A stretch of DNA of 64,000 nt from Pseudomonas koreensis (GCF_025447595.1 NZ_JAOEJU010000002.1:186001-250000); one strand, 5' to 3'; shown: positions 26,088 through 35,036, counted from the first letter of the stretch. Notes: generated by a model not told the origin, from the sequence alone. Numbers and translations are program-made.

Positions 26088-26363
26088 ATGCGTAAACCAG
26101 AACTCGCCGCTGCAATCGCTGAAAAAGCGGATCTGACCAAAGAGCAGGCCAACCGCGTTCTCAACGCCGTTCTCGAAGAAATCACCGGCGCCCTGCACCG
26201 CAAGGACAGCGTCACGCTCGTCGGTTTCGGCACCTTCCTGCAACGCCACCGCGGTGCCCGCACCGGCAAAAACCCGCAAACCGGTGAACCGGTGAAGATC
26301 AAGGCCAGCAACACCGTTGCGTTCAAGCCAGGCAAATCGTTGAAAGACAGCGTCAATCCATAA
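26088..26363 (+). CDS. HU family DNA-binding protein
   Basis: 91-residue histone-like protein. It has the dimerisation helices (MRKPELAAAIAEKADLTKEQ), the VTLVGFGTF signature and the DNA-binding arm RGARTGKNPQTGEPVKI. It bends DNA and compacts the nucleoid. AAGGGGCTTCACTA precedes the ATG, and a strong bidirectional terminator follows. Among the HU paralogues of pseudomonads this is the copy next to rubAB, usually called hupA. Confidence 0.93.
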   Translation: MRKPELAAAIAEKADLTKEQANRVLNAVLEEITGALHRKDSVTLVGFGTFLQRHRGARTGKNPQTGEPVKIKASNTVAFKPGKSLKDSVNP

Positions 26364-26399
26364 TTGCAGCGAATGCCCGGTCAACCGGGTGCGCTGTAT

Positions 26400-26440
26400 A
26401 AAAAATGGGCATACCGATTGCGGTCGGATGCCCATTTTTT
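26400..26440. terminator. Bidirectional terminator between HU and cdsA-like gene
   Basis: AAAAAATGGGCAT and ATGCCCATTTTTT form a 13-bp inverted repeat with a U-tract on either strand, serving both convergent genes. Confidence 0.9.
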
Positions 26441-26462
26441 GTGCCCGATGATTGGGGCTGGA

Positions 26463-27407
26463 TCAGACCGAGAAGAAGTAACGTGTCAGGTGAAAGAAGA
26501 TCGGCGCGGCGAAACAGATCGAGTCCATCCGGTCGAGCATCCCGCCGTGGCCCTTGATCATCGTGCCCCAGTCCTTGGCGCTCAGGCTGCGTTTGATCGC
26601 CGACATGACCAGGCCGCCGAGGAACCCCATCACCACGATGACCAGCGACATCAGCAGTGACTGCCAGAAGTTGAACGGTGTCATCCAGAACATGCAGCCG
26701 CCGATCAGCGTGGCGGACAGCCCTCCGCCAACCAGCCCTTCTACGGTCTTGGACGGGCTCACCAGCGGCGCAACCTTGCGTTTGCCGAAGAGCTTGCCGA
26801 ACACGTACTGCAACACGTCGCTCATCTGCACCACGAACACCAGGTAGAACAGCAGCAGGGCGTTCTGACCCTGGAACCCCTGCAGATCCAGCAACAACAG
26901 CGCCGGCGCATGGCTGATGCAGTAGATGCAGATCATCACCCCCCACTGAATCTTCGCCGTGCGCTCCAGAAAGCCCTCGGTGTCCTGGCTCAGCACGGCG
27001 ATCGCCGGCAGCAGCAGGAACGCATAGACCGGCACCAGCAGCGTAAACATCGAGTACCAATGGGTGCCGATGAGCAGGTATTGCAGCGGGATCAGAATGA
27101 AAAACGCCGAAAACAGCGCGTTATGGTCACCGCGCGCCGTGGGTGTCAGGGTGATGAACTCGCGTAGCGCAAACAGTGAAATGAAGCCGAATAGCACCAC
27201 CGTCGCGTTTGGGCCCAGCAGCCAGGAGACGAAGAAGATAATCACCATCCCCCACCACGCGTTCACGCGCTGGTTGAGGTTTTCGATGGTCGCGATCGAG
27301 CTTTCGCTCTTGGCGCGTCTGGCCAGTACGCCGCCAATGAGCGAAGCCACCGCCAGCAACCCGGCGATGGCCGCGAAGAACCACAGGAACTTGGTTTCCA
27401 GACTCAT
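26463..27407 (-). CDS. CdsA-type phosphatidate cytidylyltransferase
   Basis: 314-residue polytopic membrane enzyme making CDP-diacylglycerol from phosphatidate and CTP. About eight transmembrane helices are visible; the C-terminal family signature is SPSKTVEGLVGGGLSA with KGHGGMLDRMDS, the acidic cluster that binds metal. It is likely a second, accessory copy rather than the housekeeping cdsA, because it lies in an operon with an acyltransferase and a CDP-alcohol phosphatidyltransferase. Its start overlaps the acyltransferase stop by 4 bp, with GAGGTTGTCGAA upstream. Confidence 0.92.
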   Translation of the reverse strand: MSLETKFLWFFAAIAGLLAVASLIGGVLARRAKSESSIATIENLNQRVNAWWGMVIIFFVSWLLGPNATVVLFGFISLFALREFITLTPTARGDHNALFSAFFILIPLQYLLIGTHWYSMFTLLVPVYAFLLLPAIAVLSQDTEGFLERTAKIQWGVMICIYCISHAPALLLLDLQGFQGQNALLLFYLVFVVQMSDVLQYVFGKLFGKRKVAPLVSPSKTVEGLVGGGLSATLIGGCMFWMTPFNFWQSLLMSLVIVVMGFLGGLVMSAIKRSLSAKDWGTMIKGHGGMLDRMDSICFAAPIFFHLTRYFFSV

Positions 27408-28003
27408 TTCGACAACCTCACGATGGCGTCACGCGCCCGTTCCAGAAACACCTGTTTTTCCTCGCCTTCTATCCTTTGCAGCGGATCGCCGATGCGGATT
27501 GTGCAGATGATGGGCAGCGGCACATGTTTGCCTTTTGGCATCGAGCGATGCAGGTTTTCCAGATAGATCGGCACCAGATCGACGTCGGGAAAGGTCTCGG
27601 CCAGGCGGAAGATTCCGGATTTGAATTCCCCCGGCAGCGCCTGGGTGGAACGGGTGCCTTCGGGGAAAATGATGATCGAGTGGCCGGCCCGTACCACATC
27701 GAAGATCGGCTCCAGCACATTGGTGCCCGGTGCCGGATTGCGTTCGATCAGTACTGCGTTCAGGCCTTTCTGCGAGATGTACGACAGAAAGCGGTTCTTG
27801 CCCCAGTAGTCGGCGGCCGCCACCGGTTTCACGTTCAACCGGGCTTCCGGCGGCAATGCGGCGATGATCGCCAGCGTGTCCATGTGGCTGGTGTGGTTGG
27901 CGTAGTAGATACGCTGGCGCGTGAGGTCCGGCGGGCTTTCCCAGCGGGCGGTCACGCCGATCAAGAAGCGCAGCACCGAAATCAGCGCATTACTGATCCA
28001 CAT
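27404..28003 (-). CDS. PlsC-type lysophospholipid acyltransferase
   Basis: 199-residue 1-acyl-glycerol-3-phosphate acyltransferase-like protein. Motif I is NHTSHMD (catalytic His and Asp), motif II lies around KNRFLSYI, motif III is IIFPEGTRS and motif IV VDLVPIYL. It would acylate lysophosphatidate to phosphatidate, the substrate of the adjacent CdsA-type enzyme. Two in-frame ATGs exist; the one at 28003 has GAAGGGG seven bases upstream, whereas that at 28009 is too close to it. It overlaps the preceding gene by 14 bp. Confidence 0.88.
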   Translation of the reverse strand: MWISNALISVLRFLIGVTARWESPPDLTRQRIYYANHTSHMDTLAIIAALPPEARLNVKPVAAADYWGKNRFLSYISQKGLNAVLIERNPAPGTNVLEPIFDVVRAGHSIIIFPEGTRSTQALPGEFKSGIFRLAETFPDVDLVPIYLENLHRSMPKGKHVPLPIICTIRIGDPLQRIEGEEKQVFLERARDAIVRLSK

Positions 28004-28622
28004 GGGCATTCCCCTTCAGTTGTCTGGCGATGGCCAGGGTGCGCGTCACACAGGTGGCGACGGAGCCAAGGGCGATGATCACCAGCGCGATCAGCAAAGC
28101 GTAGTGGGTCGCGTAGTAAATGGTTTCGAACACGTTCAACAGCAGCGCCACGGTCATCACCGCCATCCGGTGCTGCTTGGCCATCGGCCCTATGAAGCTC
28201 TGCGTGAGCCCTAGAGCGCCGCCGAACACACGGACATACGCTGTCAGCGCAGCGGCCAATGCTGCGAACCAGCCAAGGTCGGACTGGCCGATGGCAAAAC
28301 CCAAGCCGACGATCAGCAGGCTGTCCGCGACCCGATCCGGAAACTCGTTGTACAGGCTGCCAACGGCCGATTGCTTGCCGCCTTCGATCGCCACCATCCC
28401 GTCGAACAGATTGCACAGCAGCCGCAGTTGAATGCCGACGATGCACAAGATCGAACCGGCCACGCCGTTGTCGATGTACAGCGTCACCGCGCCGAACAGC
28501 GCGAAGAGCATGCTGATGACGGAGATCTGGTTGGGAGAAATGTCCCGCTTGACCAGTTCATCCGTGAAGCGTTTCGCCCAGCCCGCCGAGCGGGTCTTGA
28601 TGGGCCGTCTGTTTTCATCCAT
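27990..28622 (-). CDS. CDP-alcohol phosphatidyltransferase family protein, non-canonical motif
   Basis: 210-residue membrane protein with about six helices. The CDP-OH-P motif DxxDGxxAR(x8)GxxxDxxxD reads NLFDGMVAI(x8)GSLYNEFPD, then RVAD. The first and third Asp are Asn, and the Arg after Ala is Ile, while the second Asp, the Gly and the last Asp remain. From memory, the YnbA-like branch also has Asn in these positions. The gene heads an operon with a PlsC-like and a CdsA-like enzyme, so it probably uses the CDP-diacylglycerol they make; the alcohol acceptor is unknown. Confidence 0.85.
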   Translation of the reverse strand: MDENRRPIKTRSAGWAKRFTDELVKRDISPNQISVISMLFALFGAVTLYIDNGVAGSILCIVGIQLRLLCNLFDGMVAIEGGKQSAVGSLYNEFPDRVADSLLIVGLGFAIGQSDLGWFAALAAALTAYVRVFGGALGLTQSFIGPMAKQHRMAVMTVALLLNVFETIYYATHYALLIALVIIALGSVATCVTRTLAIARQLKGNAHVDQ

Positions 28623-28702
28623 TTACCAATGTCCGTATCAGTGATGAGTTGCAATGGGTTGTATTGTGGTCGCTGGCGGTAGACGATGCTCGGCAATCGA
28701 GG

Positions 28703-29374
28703 TCACCAGGAGTCGTAGGGGATGCCGTATTTTTCGATGTAGGCCTTGGATTCTTCATGGAGCGGTCGATGTCTTCCGTTGGACCTCCCATCGTAGGGGC
28801 CTTTGGGGTTGATCGTGGCCTGGACTCGCATGATTTCGGTTGACCGAAGACATCGACCGCGTAACCAGACCTTGGCGATACCGCCTGGCGCGAGGCCGAT
28901 GACCACCATGTTTCGGTAATCCGTAATCCATTTGCCGTCTGCCCCACAGAAAGCTTTTTCACTCTTGAGCATGACTTGGCGCGCCGACTCCGGGATCTCT
29001 ATGTAGGCTTCGTAGGTTTGCGGCTCGGCCATGGACTGCCAGCGCACGTAGACCAGACGTGGCAGTGCGGCGCCGGTGACATATCGGCCTTTACCTGCCG
29101 CACTTTCCGGCCACCCTATCGGTTTCCCCCGAAACTTGGCGGGTACACCTTTACTGAGTGGCCGAGGGTAGGAAATGGCCGGAATTCCAAAGGCTGCGCC
29201 TCGAAACACGTGCTTGTTGACGTCCACAACGTCGGCAGTTTCGATCCAGACCTCCATGTAATCGGGAGCAAAAAATCTGAGCATCCAGCCGTCGTAAGGC
29301 AGTGATTTTCTGTCGGCGAACGCGCAGCCGCCGAGCAACACAGCCAATGTCAGCGCAAAGAAAATCTTTAGCAT
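28703..29374 (-). CDS. DUF2931 lipoprotein, probable immunity protein to the VgrG-phospholipase
   Basis: 223-residue lipoprotein: signal peptide KIFFALTLAVLLGG before the lipobox Cys (LGGC), with Ala at +2, so outer-membrane anchoring on the periplasmic side is expected. The body has the DUF2931 pattern: LPYDGWMLRFFAPDYMEVW, ETADVVDV, LVYVRWQSMAEPQTYEAYI, GLAPGGIAKVWL and the end YGIPYDSW. The ATG at 29374 is 10 bp after the stop of the VgrG-phospholipase gene, with TGAGAA upstream; an ATG at 29392 is less likely. DUF2931 genes often sit beside T6SS effector genes. Immunity is inferred from position and localisation. Confidence 0.82.
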   Translation of the reverse strand: MLKIFFALTLAVLLGGCAFADRKSLPYDGWMLRFFAPDYMEVWIETADVVDVNKHVFRGAAFGIPAISYPRPLSKGVPAKFRGKPIGWPESAAGKGRYVTGAALPRLVYVRWQSMAEPQTYEAYIEIPESARQVMLKSEKAFCGADGKWITDYRNMVVIGLAPGGIAKVWLRGRCLRSTEIMRVQATINPKGPYDGRSNGRHRPLHEESKAYIEKYGIPYDSW

Positions 29375-29384
29375 GTACGAGTTC

Positions 29385-32300
29385 TCACGCATTGGGGTGC
29401 ACCACACGAGCAGACTTGTCGGCGGGGCGATTGATAAACAGGATGTTCAGCCCGGTTTCGTTGAATCCCTTTGCAGCATTCCAGTTGGATGACAGATGAA
29501 TGTAGCGTTGAGCGAGTAGCGCTTGTTCGTTCAGGCTCAGATCGATACTGCGGGTTTCGCCCAGCGCATATGTCATCAATTTCTTGGCGATACCTTTGAG
29601 CTCTTCTGGCAACACGTATTTCTGATCTTCTTCATCAATTGTCTGGAACTCGACCCCGTGCCGGGTCGCCAGCTCCCGCATGATTCGCAGGTAAATCAGA
29701 GACAGGTCATTGCGCACGACTCGTTCGCTGTAGACCGCTGCATAGACATTTTTTGATTTGCGCCGATCGCCCTTGACGTTGCTGACCGTTTCCACCGCCC
29801 AGGTTTTAACCTGAAGCGTCAGCCCATAGTGATGCAGTTGGTCCTGAAGCCTGCCGAGTTCTTGCTCAGCCAATCGATAAGCGTTGGTCGACGATGAAGG
29901 GGTATTAAAGTCCACGTCGCGACTGCAGCGCGGCTTGCTAAGCAGTACCCGTTCGACAAGATTCGGTAAGTACCCGCCGCCCAAGTCGGAGTGGACGCCC
30001 GGCAACACAATGTCGGCGTTTCCGGCGCTGTTGAGCGAAAAGTTGTGACGGCGTTCGTCCCGGGCAACCAGGTGCACAACTTTCTTCGCAATGTCCGGCG
30101 CCAGATACAGATTGACGCCGGGGTTGTTGGCGTCATGGACGCTGAAATCGCCGTCAGCCATGCTGCCTATGGCGGCAGCGGTGTCGAAGATGCCGATGAA
30201 GTTGATGCTAACGTCAATGTTCGTCCGCCAAGCGAAACCCTCAAGGAACAATGACGAGTTTGCCGGTATTAACTGTGCCAGTGGACTTTGCTCGCCCTTC
30301 ATCACTTCATTGGCAAAATGCCTCGCGGCAGCCGCGCCGCGACTGAAGCCGAAGATGTCGAACTGAACTGTCTTAACCTTCCGGATTGGGTTTTCCGACT
30401 TGAAAATATCAATTCCTTCAAAGATGCGCGCTGGGCTCTGTTTGACTTTCGCCAATACTCCTTGTGCACCTGTGCCGGTCATTTGCGAGAAAACCGAGTC
30501 GTCCTGATTACCGCTTGTACCGATGCCATCAAGGTAGATCGGGATGTATGCGATAGTTTCGTCCTCAGACAGTTGCCGGTTCTGATCATCTTTATACAAC
30601 CCATACAACCTCGCGATATTGCTCGCATCATTCCCGTAACTGTTATCCGGCACATTGCCCTGTCCGTCATAACCATGCATCTGGCAGAACCGTTGAATGT
30701 CCTCGGCTTCCTTCTCAAGATTCACATCCCGCGCATAGCAACCTTTCACCTGTTCGCTGTTGAACAAATTGTTCCCCGTCCCATCGAAAAACACGCCGAT
30801 CCGCAAGGTGATGCCGGCAGGCGTTTCATCCTCCAGTTCGACCTCTTCCTCCTCTTCTTCGAGTTCGGCGACTTCCGGGTCTTTATTGGAGGAAGCCGTC
30901 AGTCCGGCCGCCAAGGTTCCCGCCATTGCGGCTTCTGGATGGTCAGCGGCTCCGCTGGCGGATGACTTGCCGCCCGGCAAAATCTCGGTACTGCTGAAGA
31001 TCCCGTCACTGTCGATCACGATGTGATGACCGCCCGCTTTCAGCGTGATACTGGCGCCCGCATCCAGCACTACGCTGGCGCCGGCCTTGATCTGCACCTG
31101 TTGGCCCGCCTCGACGGAGATGACTTTTCCCGCAGTCGTCTGGCTGCTGCAGTTGATGGTTTCCCATCGGTCGCGCCCGACCTCCAGCCGGCTGTCGTGG
31201 AGAATCTGGCGCTCCATGTCGCGCTGGGCGCGCAGGTAGATCAGTTCCAGTCCGGCGCGGTCCTCAATCGTCAGTTCGCTGTAGCCGCCGGAGTCGGGCG
31301 AACTGCGGCTGCGCAAAACGGTTCGGGTCTTGTGCTCGGGCAGCTTGTAAGGCGCGGGCGTGACCTTGTTGATTGCGCAGCCGGTAATCAGCGGTTGGTC
31401 CGGATCACCTTCCAGAAAGGTCACCACCACTTCCATGCCGACGCGGGGCAGGGTGACCGCACCAAAGCCGTTTCCGGCCCAACTCGACGACACCCGAACC
31501 CAGCAACTGCTGCGTTCACTGTTGAACTCTGCGCGATCCCAGTGGAATTCGACTTTTACCCGACCGAATTCATCGCAGTAGATCTCTTCGCCTTTGGGCC
31601 CTGTGACACGAGCCGTCTGGCTGACCAACGGGGGCCGGCGCGCAGGCAATGGCGGACGGAAAACCACCTCGGCCGGAATCGCCCGGAAGGTGTTGCGATA
31701 ACCCTGGGTAAAGCCATCGGCGGATTTGATTTCGAGGCTGGCGTCTTCCTCCAGCACCTGGGGCTGGCGCCCGATATGGGTGACGCCGAGGAGCAGCCAC
31801 AGAGCGTTGCATTTCTGGCGCGGGTGTTCGGTCAGCTCGAACAGGTGGCCGCAGCGCAGGGTCGTCTGGTTGCTTTGACCCTCGGCCAGTTCATAGTCGG
31901 CACGATGTCGTTCCAGGCCTTGACGGACCAGTTGCTTGCCGCGCTTCTGGTTTTCCAGCGGTAACGGGTATCGATAGTCCTCAAGCGTCGGCGTGAACCC
32001 GGCGCTGAAGCGGCTTTCGAGCAGAAGCGTCGGTCGCTTCAGGTCGTAAGCACGTCGTGTGACCTGGCTTGTCCGGGTGGTGGCGCGCAGGAAAAACCCG
32101 TTGACCACCGGATGCTCCGGGACCATCCCGCTGTCTCGTCGGTAAGGCGTGGAGCGCAATGTCGGCAAGAAGACCACGTCATCGGTGAACACCAGCAAGT
32201 GGCCTTGTACCGAGTGCTGGTGGTGCCATGCGATCCCCTCTTCGCCACACAGACGCTGAATGAATTCGAAATCGCTTTCGCCGTATTGGGTGCAGTAGTC

Positions 32301-32726
32301 GCGCACCGCAACGGACTGGACATGGAAGGTGAACGCATCGGCGAGGATGCCGTGCCGCTTCAGTATTTGCGTGACGATCTGCGGGACGGTCTGACCCTGG
32401 TAGATCCGCTGATCGTGACTGAACTGCAAGTAGTGAAGGCTCGGCACCAGCGTCAGGCAATATCGGGTCAACCGCTTGCCCGATTCACCGGTCAGCACTT
32501 CTTCGATGCGCCCGTGAATGCCTTCGCCTTTCAGACCAAACCGCAGGAAGGCCGGCTGACCGAGCAGACTTTCCATGTCGCGATCAGGGTCTTCGCTGAC
32601 CAGCTCGACGCGAAGGGCATAAAGGGTGCTGATGACTTCAGCGCCTTCGAAAAACAGTACTTTGAAGGTGTGTCGAATGGCAGGTATCTGCAGTGAAAAG
32701 TGCGCAGAACTGACAGCTTCAGACAT
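29385..32726 (-). CDS. Evolved VgrG with C-terminal DUF2235/Tle1-like phospholipase
   Basis: 1113-residue T6SS spike-effector fusion. Residues ~1-600 are VgrG: gp27-like N-terminus (FSLQIPAIRHTFKVLFFEG), the gp5 OB-fold region (GPKGEEIYCDEFGRVKVEFHWD) and the needle repeats (VQIKAGASVVLDAGASITLKAGG). An acidic linker (AELEEEEEEVELEDE) follows at ~615-635. Residues ~640-1113 are a DUF2235 hydrolase: GITLRIGVFFDGTGNN, the nucleophile elbow FGFSRGAAAARHF (S795), IGIFDTAAAIG (D848) and GVHSDLGGGY (H912), the Tle1-type Ser-Asp-His order. It likely attacks phospholipids after delivery. The ATG at 32726 has AAGGA eight bases upstream; the frame is open 30 codons further. It is divergent from tssA. 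Confidence 0.92.
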   Translation of the reverse strand: MSEAVSSAHFSLQIPAIRHTFKVLFFEGAEVISTLYALRVELVSEDPDRDMESLLGQPAFLRFGLKGEGIHGRIEEVLTGESGKRLTRYCLTLVPSLHYLQFSHDQRIYQGQTVPQIVTQILKRHGILADAFTFHVQSVAVRDYCTQYGESDFEFIQRLCGEEGIAWHHQHSVQGHLLVFTDDVVFLPTLRSTPYRRDSGMVPEHPVVNGFFLRATTRTSQVTRRAYDLKRPTLLLESRFSAGFTPTLEDYRYPLPLENQKRGKQLVRQGLERHRADYELAEGQSNQTTLRCGHLFELTEHPRQKCNALWLLLGVTHIGRQPQVLEEDASLEIKSADGFTQGYRNTFRAIPAEVVFRPPLPARRPPLVSQTARVTGPKGEEIYCDEFGRVKVEFHWDRAEFNSERSSCWVRVSSSWAGNGFGAVTLPRVGMEVVVTFLEGDPDQPLITGCAINKVTPAPYKLPEHKTRTVLRSRSSPDSGGYSELTIEDRAGLELIYLRAQRDMERQILHDSRLEVGRDRWETINCSSQTTAGKVISVEAGQQVQIKAGASVVLDAGASITLKAGGHHIVIDSDGIFSSTEILPGGKSSASGAADHPEAAMAGTLAAGLTASSNKDPEVAELEEEEEEVELEDETPAGITLRIGVFFDGTGNNLFNSEQVKGCYARDVNLEKEAEDIQRFCQMHGYDGQGNVPDNSYGNDASNIARLYGLYKDDQNRQLSEDETIAYIPIYLDGIGTSGNQDDSVFSQMTGTGAQGVLAKVKQSPARIFEGIDIFKSENPIRKVKTVQFDIFGFSRGAAAARHFANEVMKGEQSPLAQLIPANSSLFLEGFAWRTNIDVSINFIGIFDTAAAIGSMADGDFSVHDANNPGVNLYLAPDIAKKVVHLVARDERRHNFSLNSAGNADIVLPGVHSDLGGGYLPNLVERVLLSKPRCSRDVDFNTPSSSTNAYRLAEQELGRLQDQLHHYGLTLQVKTWAVETVSNVKGDRRKSKNVYAAVYSERVVRNDLSLIYLRIMRELATRHGVEFQTIDEEDQKYVLPEELKGIAKKLMTYALGETRSIDLSLNEQALLAQRYIHLSSNWNAAKGFNETGLNILFINRPADKSARVVHPNA

Positions 32727-33441
32727 ACGCTTGTCCTTAAGCAGAGAGGGAAAACCGGCGTGATGTCGAAACCCTCCCTGGTCAGCGCACGCGAACATTG
32801 GCCGGCACGCTAACAAGGCATGAAACAGATTTATGTAAGAAGAATCGCTTGTTTAAGTCAGATCGTTCCGCGTTGTAAAACTGCGCGAAAATGTGGGAAA
32901 TGGCTGTGGGAAAGTGACTGATGGTGATTAAGAACCAGTGCAATAATCCTGATCGGCAAGGGCTCAAACACAATTAAATATATAAGGTGCCATCAATCTG
33001 ATGGCACTTTTATTGTTCTCAGATGTCGCCAGTCATTTGTTAATAGATGACGGTGTATTTTCGGAAGCGTCCTACTTCATTTTTTTTCCGGTTTTGTCAT
33101 GCTTTCTTCTCTTACTTATGGGACGGTCGTGCAAATGCTTTTGGTTGGATTGTCCAGCCGCTCTGGGCCAATGGTTTTGGGGTGGCGTGGCACGAGCGCG
33201 AAATATAAGCGGGTATCAGGGAAACCCTTGTCACATATAGGGCGATCTCCTACAGAACCCAATGAACACTTCGTCTTGTTGTTTAATCAGATGCTTGCTA
33301 GTGGCCATCATAGTGATTACGATGCGCCCACTTGAAAGAGCACACACTCAATTGGATGAGTCTTCTCACTGCTCTTCGATACTGTCCCGCGCCGCTGCAA
33401 TTCCAATAGGCGCACGACCGTAATCCAAATAAAGGCCATGG
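32727..33441. other. AT-rich divergent intergenic region between vgrG-phospholipase and tssA
   Basis: About 715 bp holding the promoters of both divergent T6SS units. A short open frame (33001-33240) has a Cys/Phe/Leu-rich translation without a ribosome binding site and is not called. No convincing sigma54 -24/-12 element was found. The only clear structure is the plus-strand hairpin at 32987-33014. Confidence 0.6.
32987..33014 (+). terminator. Terminator-like hairpin without an upstream gene
   Basis: GTGCCATCA and TGATGGCAC form a perfect 9-bp stem with a 3-nt loop, followed by TTTTATT. No plus-strand gene ends here, so it may end a small RNA or be a relic. Confidence 0.55.
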
Positions 33442-35004
33442 ATGTCCTACTCAAGCAAACTTTCCGCCCATTACCTCGAACTCGCTAAAGTCTCTGTTTC
33501 CAAAGAGAATTTTGCGGGCGAAGACGTTCGTTTCTCGAGCGAATTCGAGGCCCTGGAAAGCGAGCTGGCCAAAGCCTCGTCGATGCACGAAAGCGGGCAG
33601 ATCGACTGGCTGAAAATTCGCGAAAACAGCGAAAATCTCCTGCGTACCCAATCCAAGGATTTGCGTGTCGGTGCCTGGCTGACCTGGTCGCTTTACCAGC
33701 GTGAATCCTTCCCCGGCCTGCTGGCCGGCCTCGGTTTGCTGCACCACTTGTCGGAAAACAACTGGGCCGAGGTTCATCCGCTCAAACCCCGCACCCGAGC
33801 CGCCGCCATTGGCTGGCTGGTGCCGCGTCTTGAGCAGGTCATCACCGAAAACATCGCGATCAAGGAACAGCTGCCGATGTTCCGGCAGTTGTCCGAGCAC
33901 CTGTCCGGTCTCGACGCTGCCTGCACTGAACATCTGGGCGATGATGCGCCGCTGCTGCTGCCGCTCTCCCGCCGACTGAAAACCATGATCCAGCGCGCTG
34001 CCGACAACCAGCCGGCCCCCGGCGTGGTGGGCGCGGCTGTGGCGCAGGTCAAGCAGGCCGCCAGCCAGTTGCTGGCGCCCGGCGCGCCGATCGACAACGA
34101 GAAAGAAGCCCACAAGGCTCTGCGCGCCCAGCAGGAAAGCGCCCGCCCGTTGTGCGCCTGGTGGCTCAAGCAGAAAGCCACCGACCTGCGCGCCCTGCGC
34201 CTCAACCGCACCTTGCTGTGGATGACGATCGACGCTGTGCCTGAGCGCAATGCCGAGCAGATCACCGTGCTGCGCGGGTTGCCGGTCGACAAGCTGAAGC
34301 AGTATCAGGACCGTTTCGATCAGGGCAAATACGCCGACCTGCTGGTGGAACTGGAGGCGAGCCTGGCGAAGGCGCCGTTCTGGTTCGATGGCCAGAGGAT
34401 GGTCTGGGAGTGTCTCCAGAACCTCAACGCCGAGCTGGCCATGCGCGAAGTGGAAATCCACTTCGCGCTTTTGATTCAGCGCCTGCCCGGCATCATCGAA
34501 CTGCGTTTCCATGACGGCGCACCGTTCGCCGATCCGTCCACCCGGGCGTGGATCGCCGGCAACGTCATGCCGCACCTGCAAAGCGCCAGCGCGCCGCGCA
34601 AGGTCGAGACCGAGAACGTCGAAACCCAACCGGCCTGGGAAAAGGCCCTGGAAGAAGTCCAGCCGATCTTGCGCAAGGAAGGCCTCAAGCCTGCCGTGCA
34701 GATCCTCAAGCAGGGCCTGCAATCGGCACACGGCGGTCGCGAACGCTTTTTCTGGCAGTTCGCCCTCGCGCGGCTGTGCTTCCTGGCCAAGAAATACGAA
34801 CTCGCCAAGAACCAGCTCGAAACCCTCGATCAGACATTACAGGACTCAGGCCTGCACGCCTGGGAGCCCGATCTTGCATTGGAAGTGCTGCACCTGCTGC
34901 ACAGTTGCTGCGAGTTGTTACCGCAGAACCATGCCGTACGTGAACGCAAGGAAGAGATTTATCGCAGGCTGTGCCACCTCGATCTCGAAGTGGTACTCGA
35001 ATAG
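33442..35004 (+). CDS. tssA: T6SS protein TssA (VasJ-type C-terminus)
   Basis: 520 residues. The N-terminal ImpA/TssA domain (~40-180) has the WSLYQRESFPGLLAGLGLLHHLSENNW pattern in its core; the C-terminal half (from ~390) is a helical VasJ-like domain with AWEKALEEVQPILRKEGL and FFWQFALARLCFLAKKYELA. TssA caps or primes sheath and tube polymerisation. It opens the main T6SS operon; the ATG at 33442 follows AAAGGCCATGG, with tssB 32 bp downstream. Order and content match HSI-II type loci. Confidence 0.93.
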   Translation: MSYSSKLSAHYLELAKVSVSKENFAGEDVRFSSEFEALESELAKASSMHESGQIDWLKIRENSENLLRTQSKDLRVGAWLTWSLYQRESFPGLLAGLGLLHHLSENNWAEVHPLKPRTRAAAIGWLVPRLEQVITENIAIKEQLPMFRQLSEHLSGLDAACTEHLGDDAPLLLPLSRRLKTMIQRAADNQPAPGVVGAAVAQVKQAASQLLAPGAPIDNEKEAHKALRAQQESARPLCAWWLKQKATDLRALRLNRTLLWMTIDAVPERNAEQITVLRGLPVDKLKQYQDRFDQGKYADLLVELEASLAKAPFWFDGQRMVWECLQNLNAELAMREVEIHFALLIQRLPGIIELRFHDGAPFADPSTRAWIAGNVMPHLQSASAPRKVETENVETQPAWEKALEEVQPILRKEGLKPAVQILKQGLQSAHGGRERFFWQFALARLCFLAKKYELAKNQLETLDQTLQDSGLHAWEPDLALEVLHLLHSCCELLPQNHAVRERKEEIYRRLCHLDLEVVLE

Positions 35005-35036
35005 GCCCCAGGGCCACAACCGCAAGGAGAAAAGCC

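Noticed and set aside
32834..32854. TGTAAGAAGAATCGCTTGTTT as a GacA-type upstream activating site
   Set aside because: The half-sites are 8 bp apart instead of 6 and the second is mismatched; downstream sequence has too few GGA motifs for an RsmX/Y/Z RNA.
33001..33240. 79-codon hydrophobic frame in the vgrG-tssA gap
   Set aside because: It starts inside the orphan hairpin, lacks a ribosome binding site and resembles nothing known.
33380..33441. Sigma54 -24/-12 promoter before tssA
   Set aside because: The best candidate (CTGTCCCGCGCCGCTGCA) lacks the GG at -24; not supportable although a sigma54 activator is encoded.
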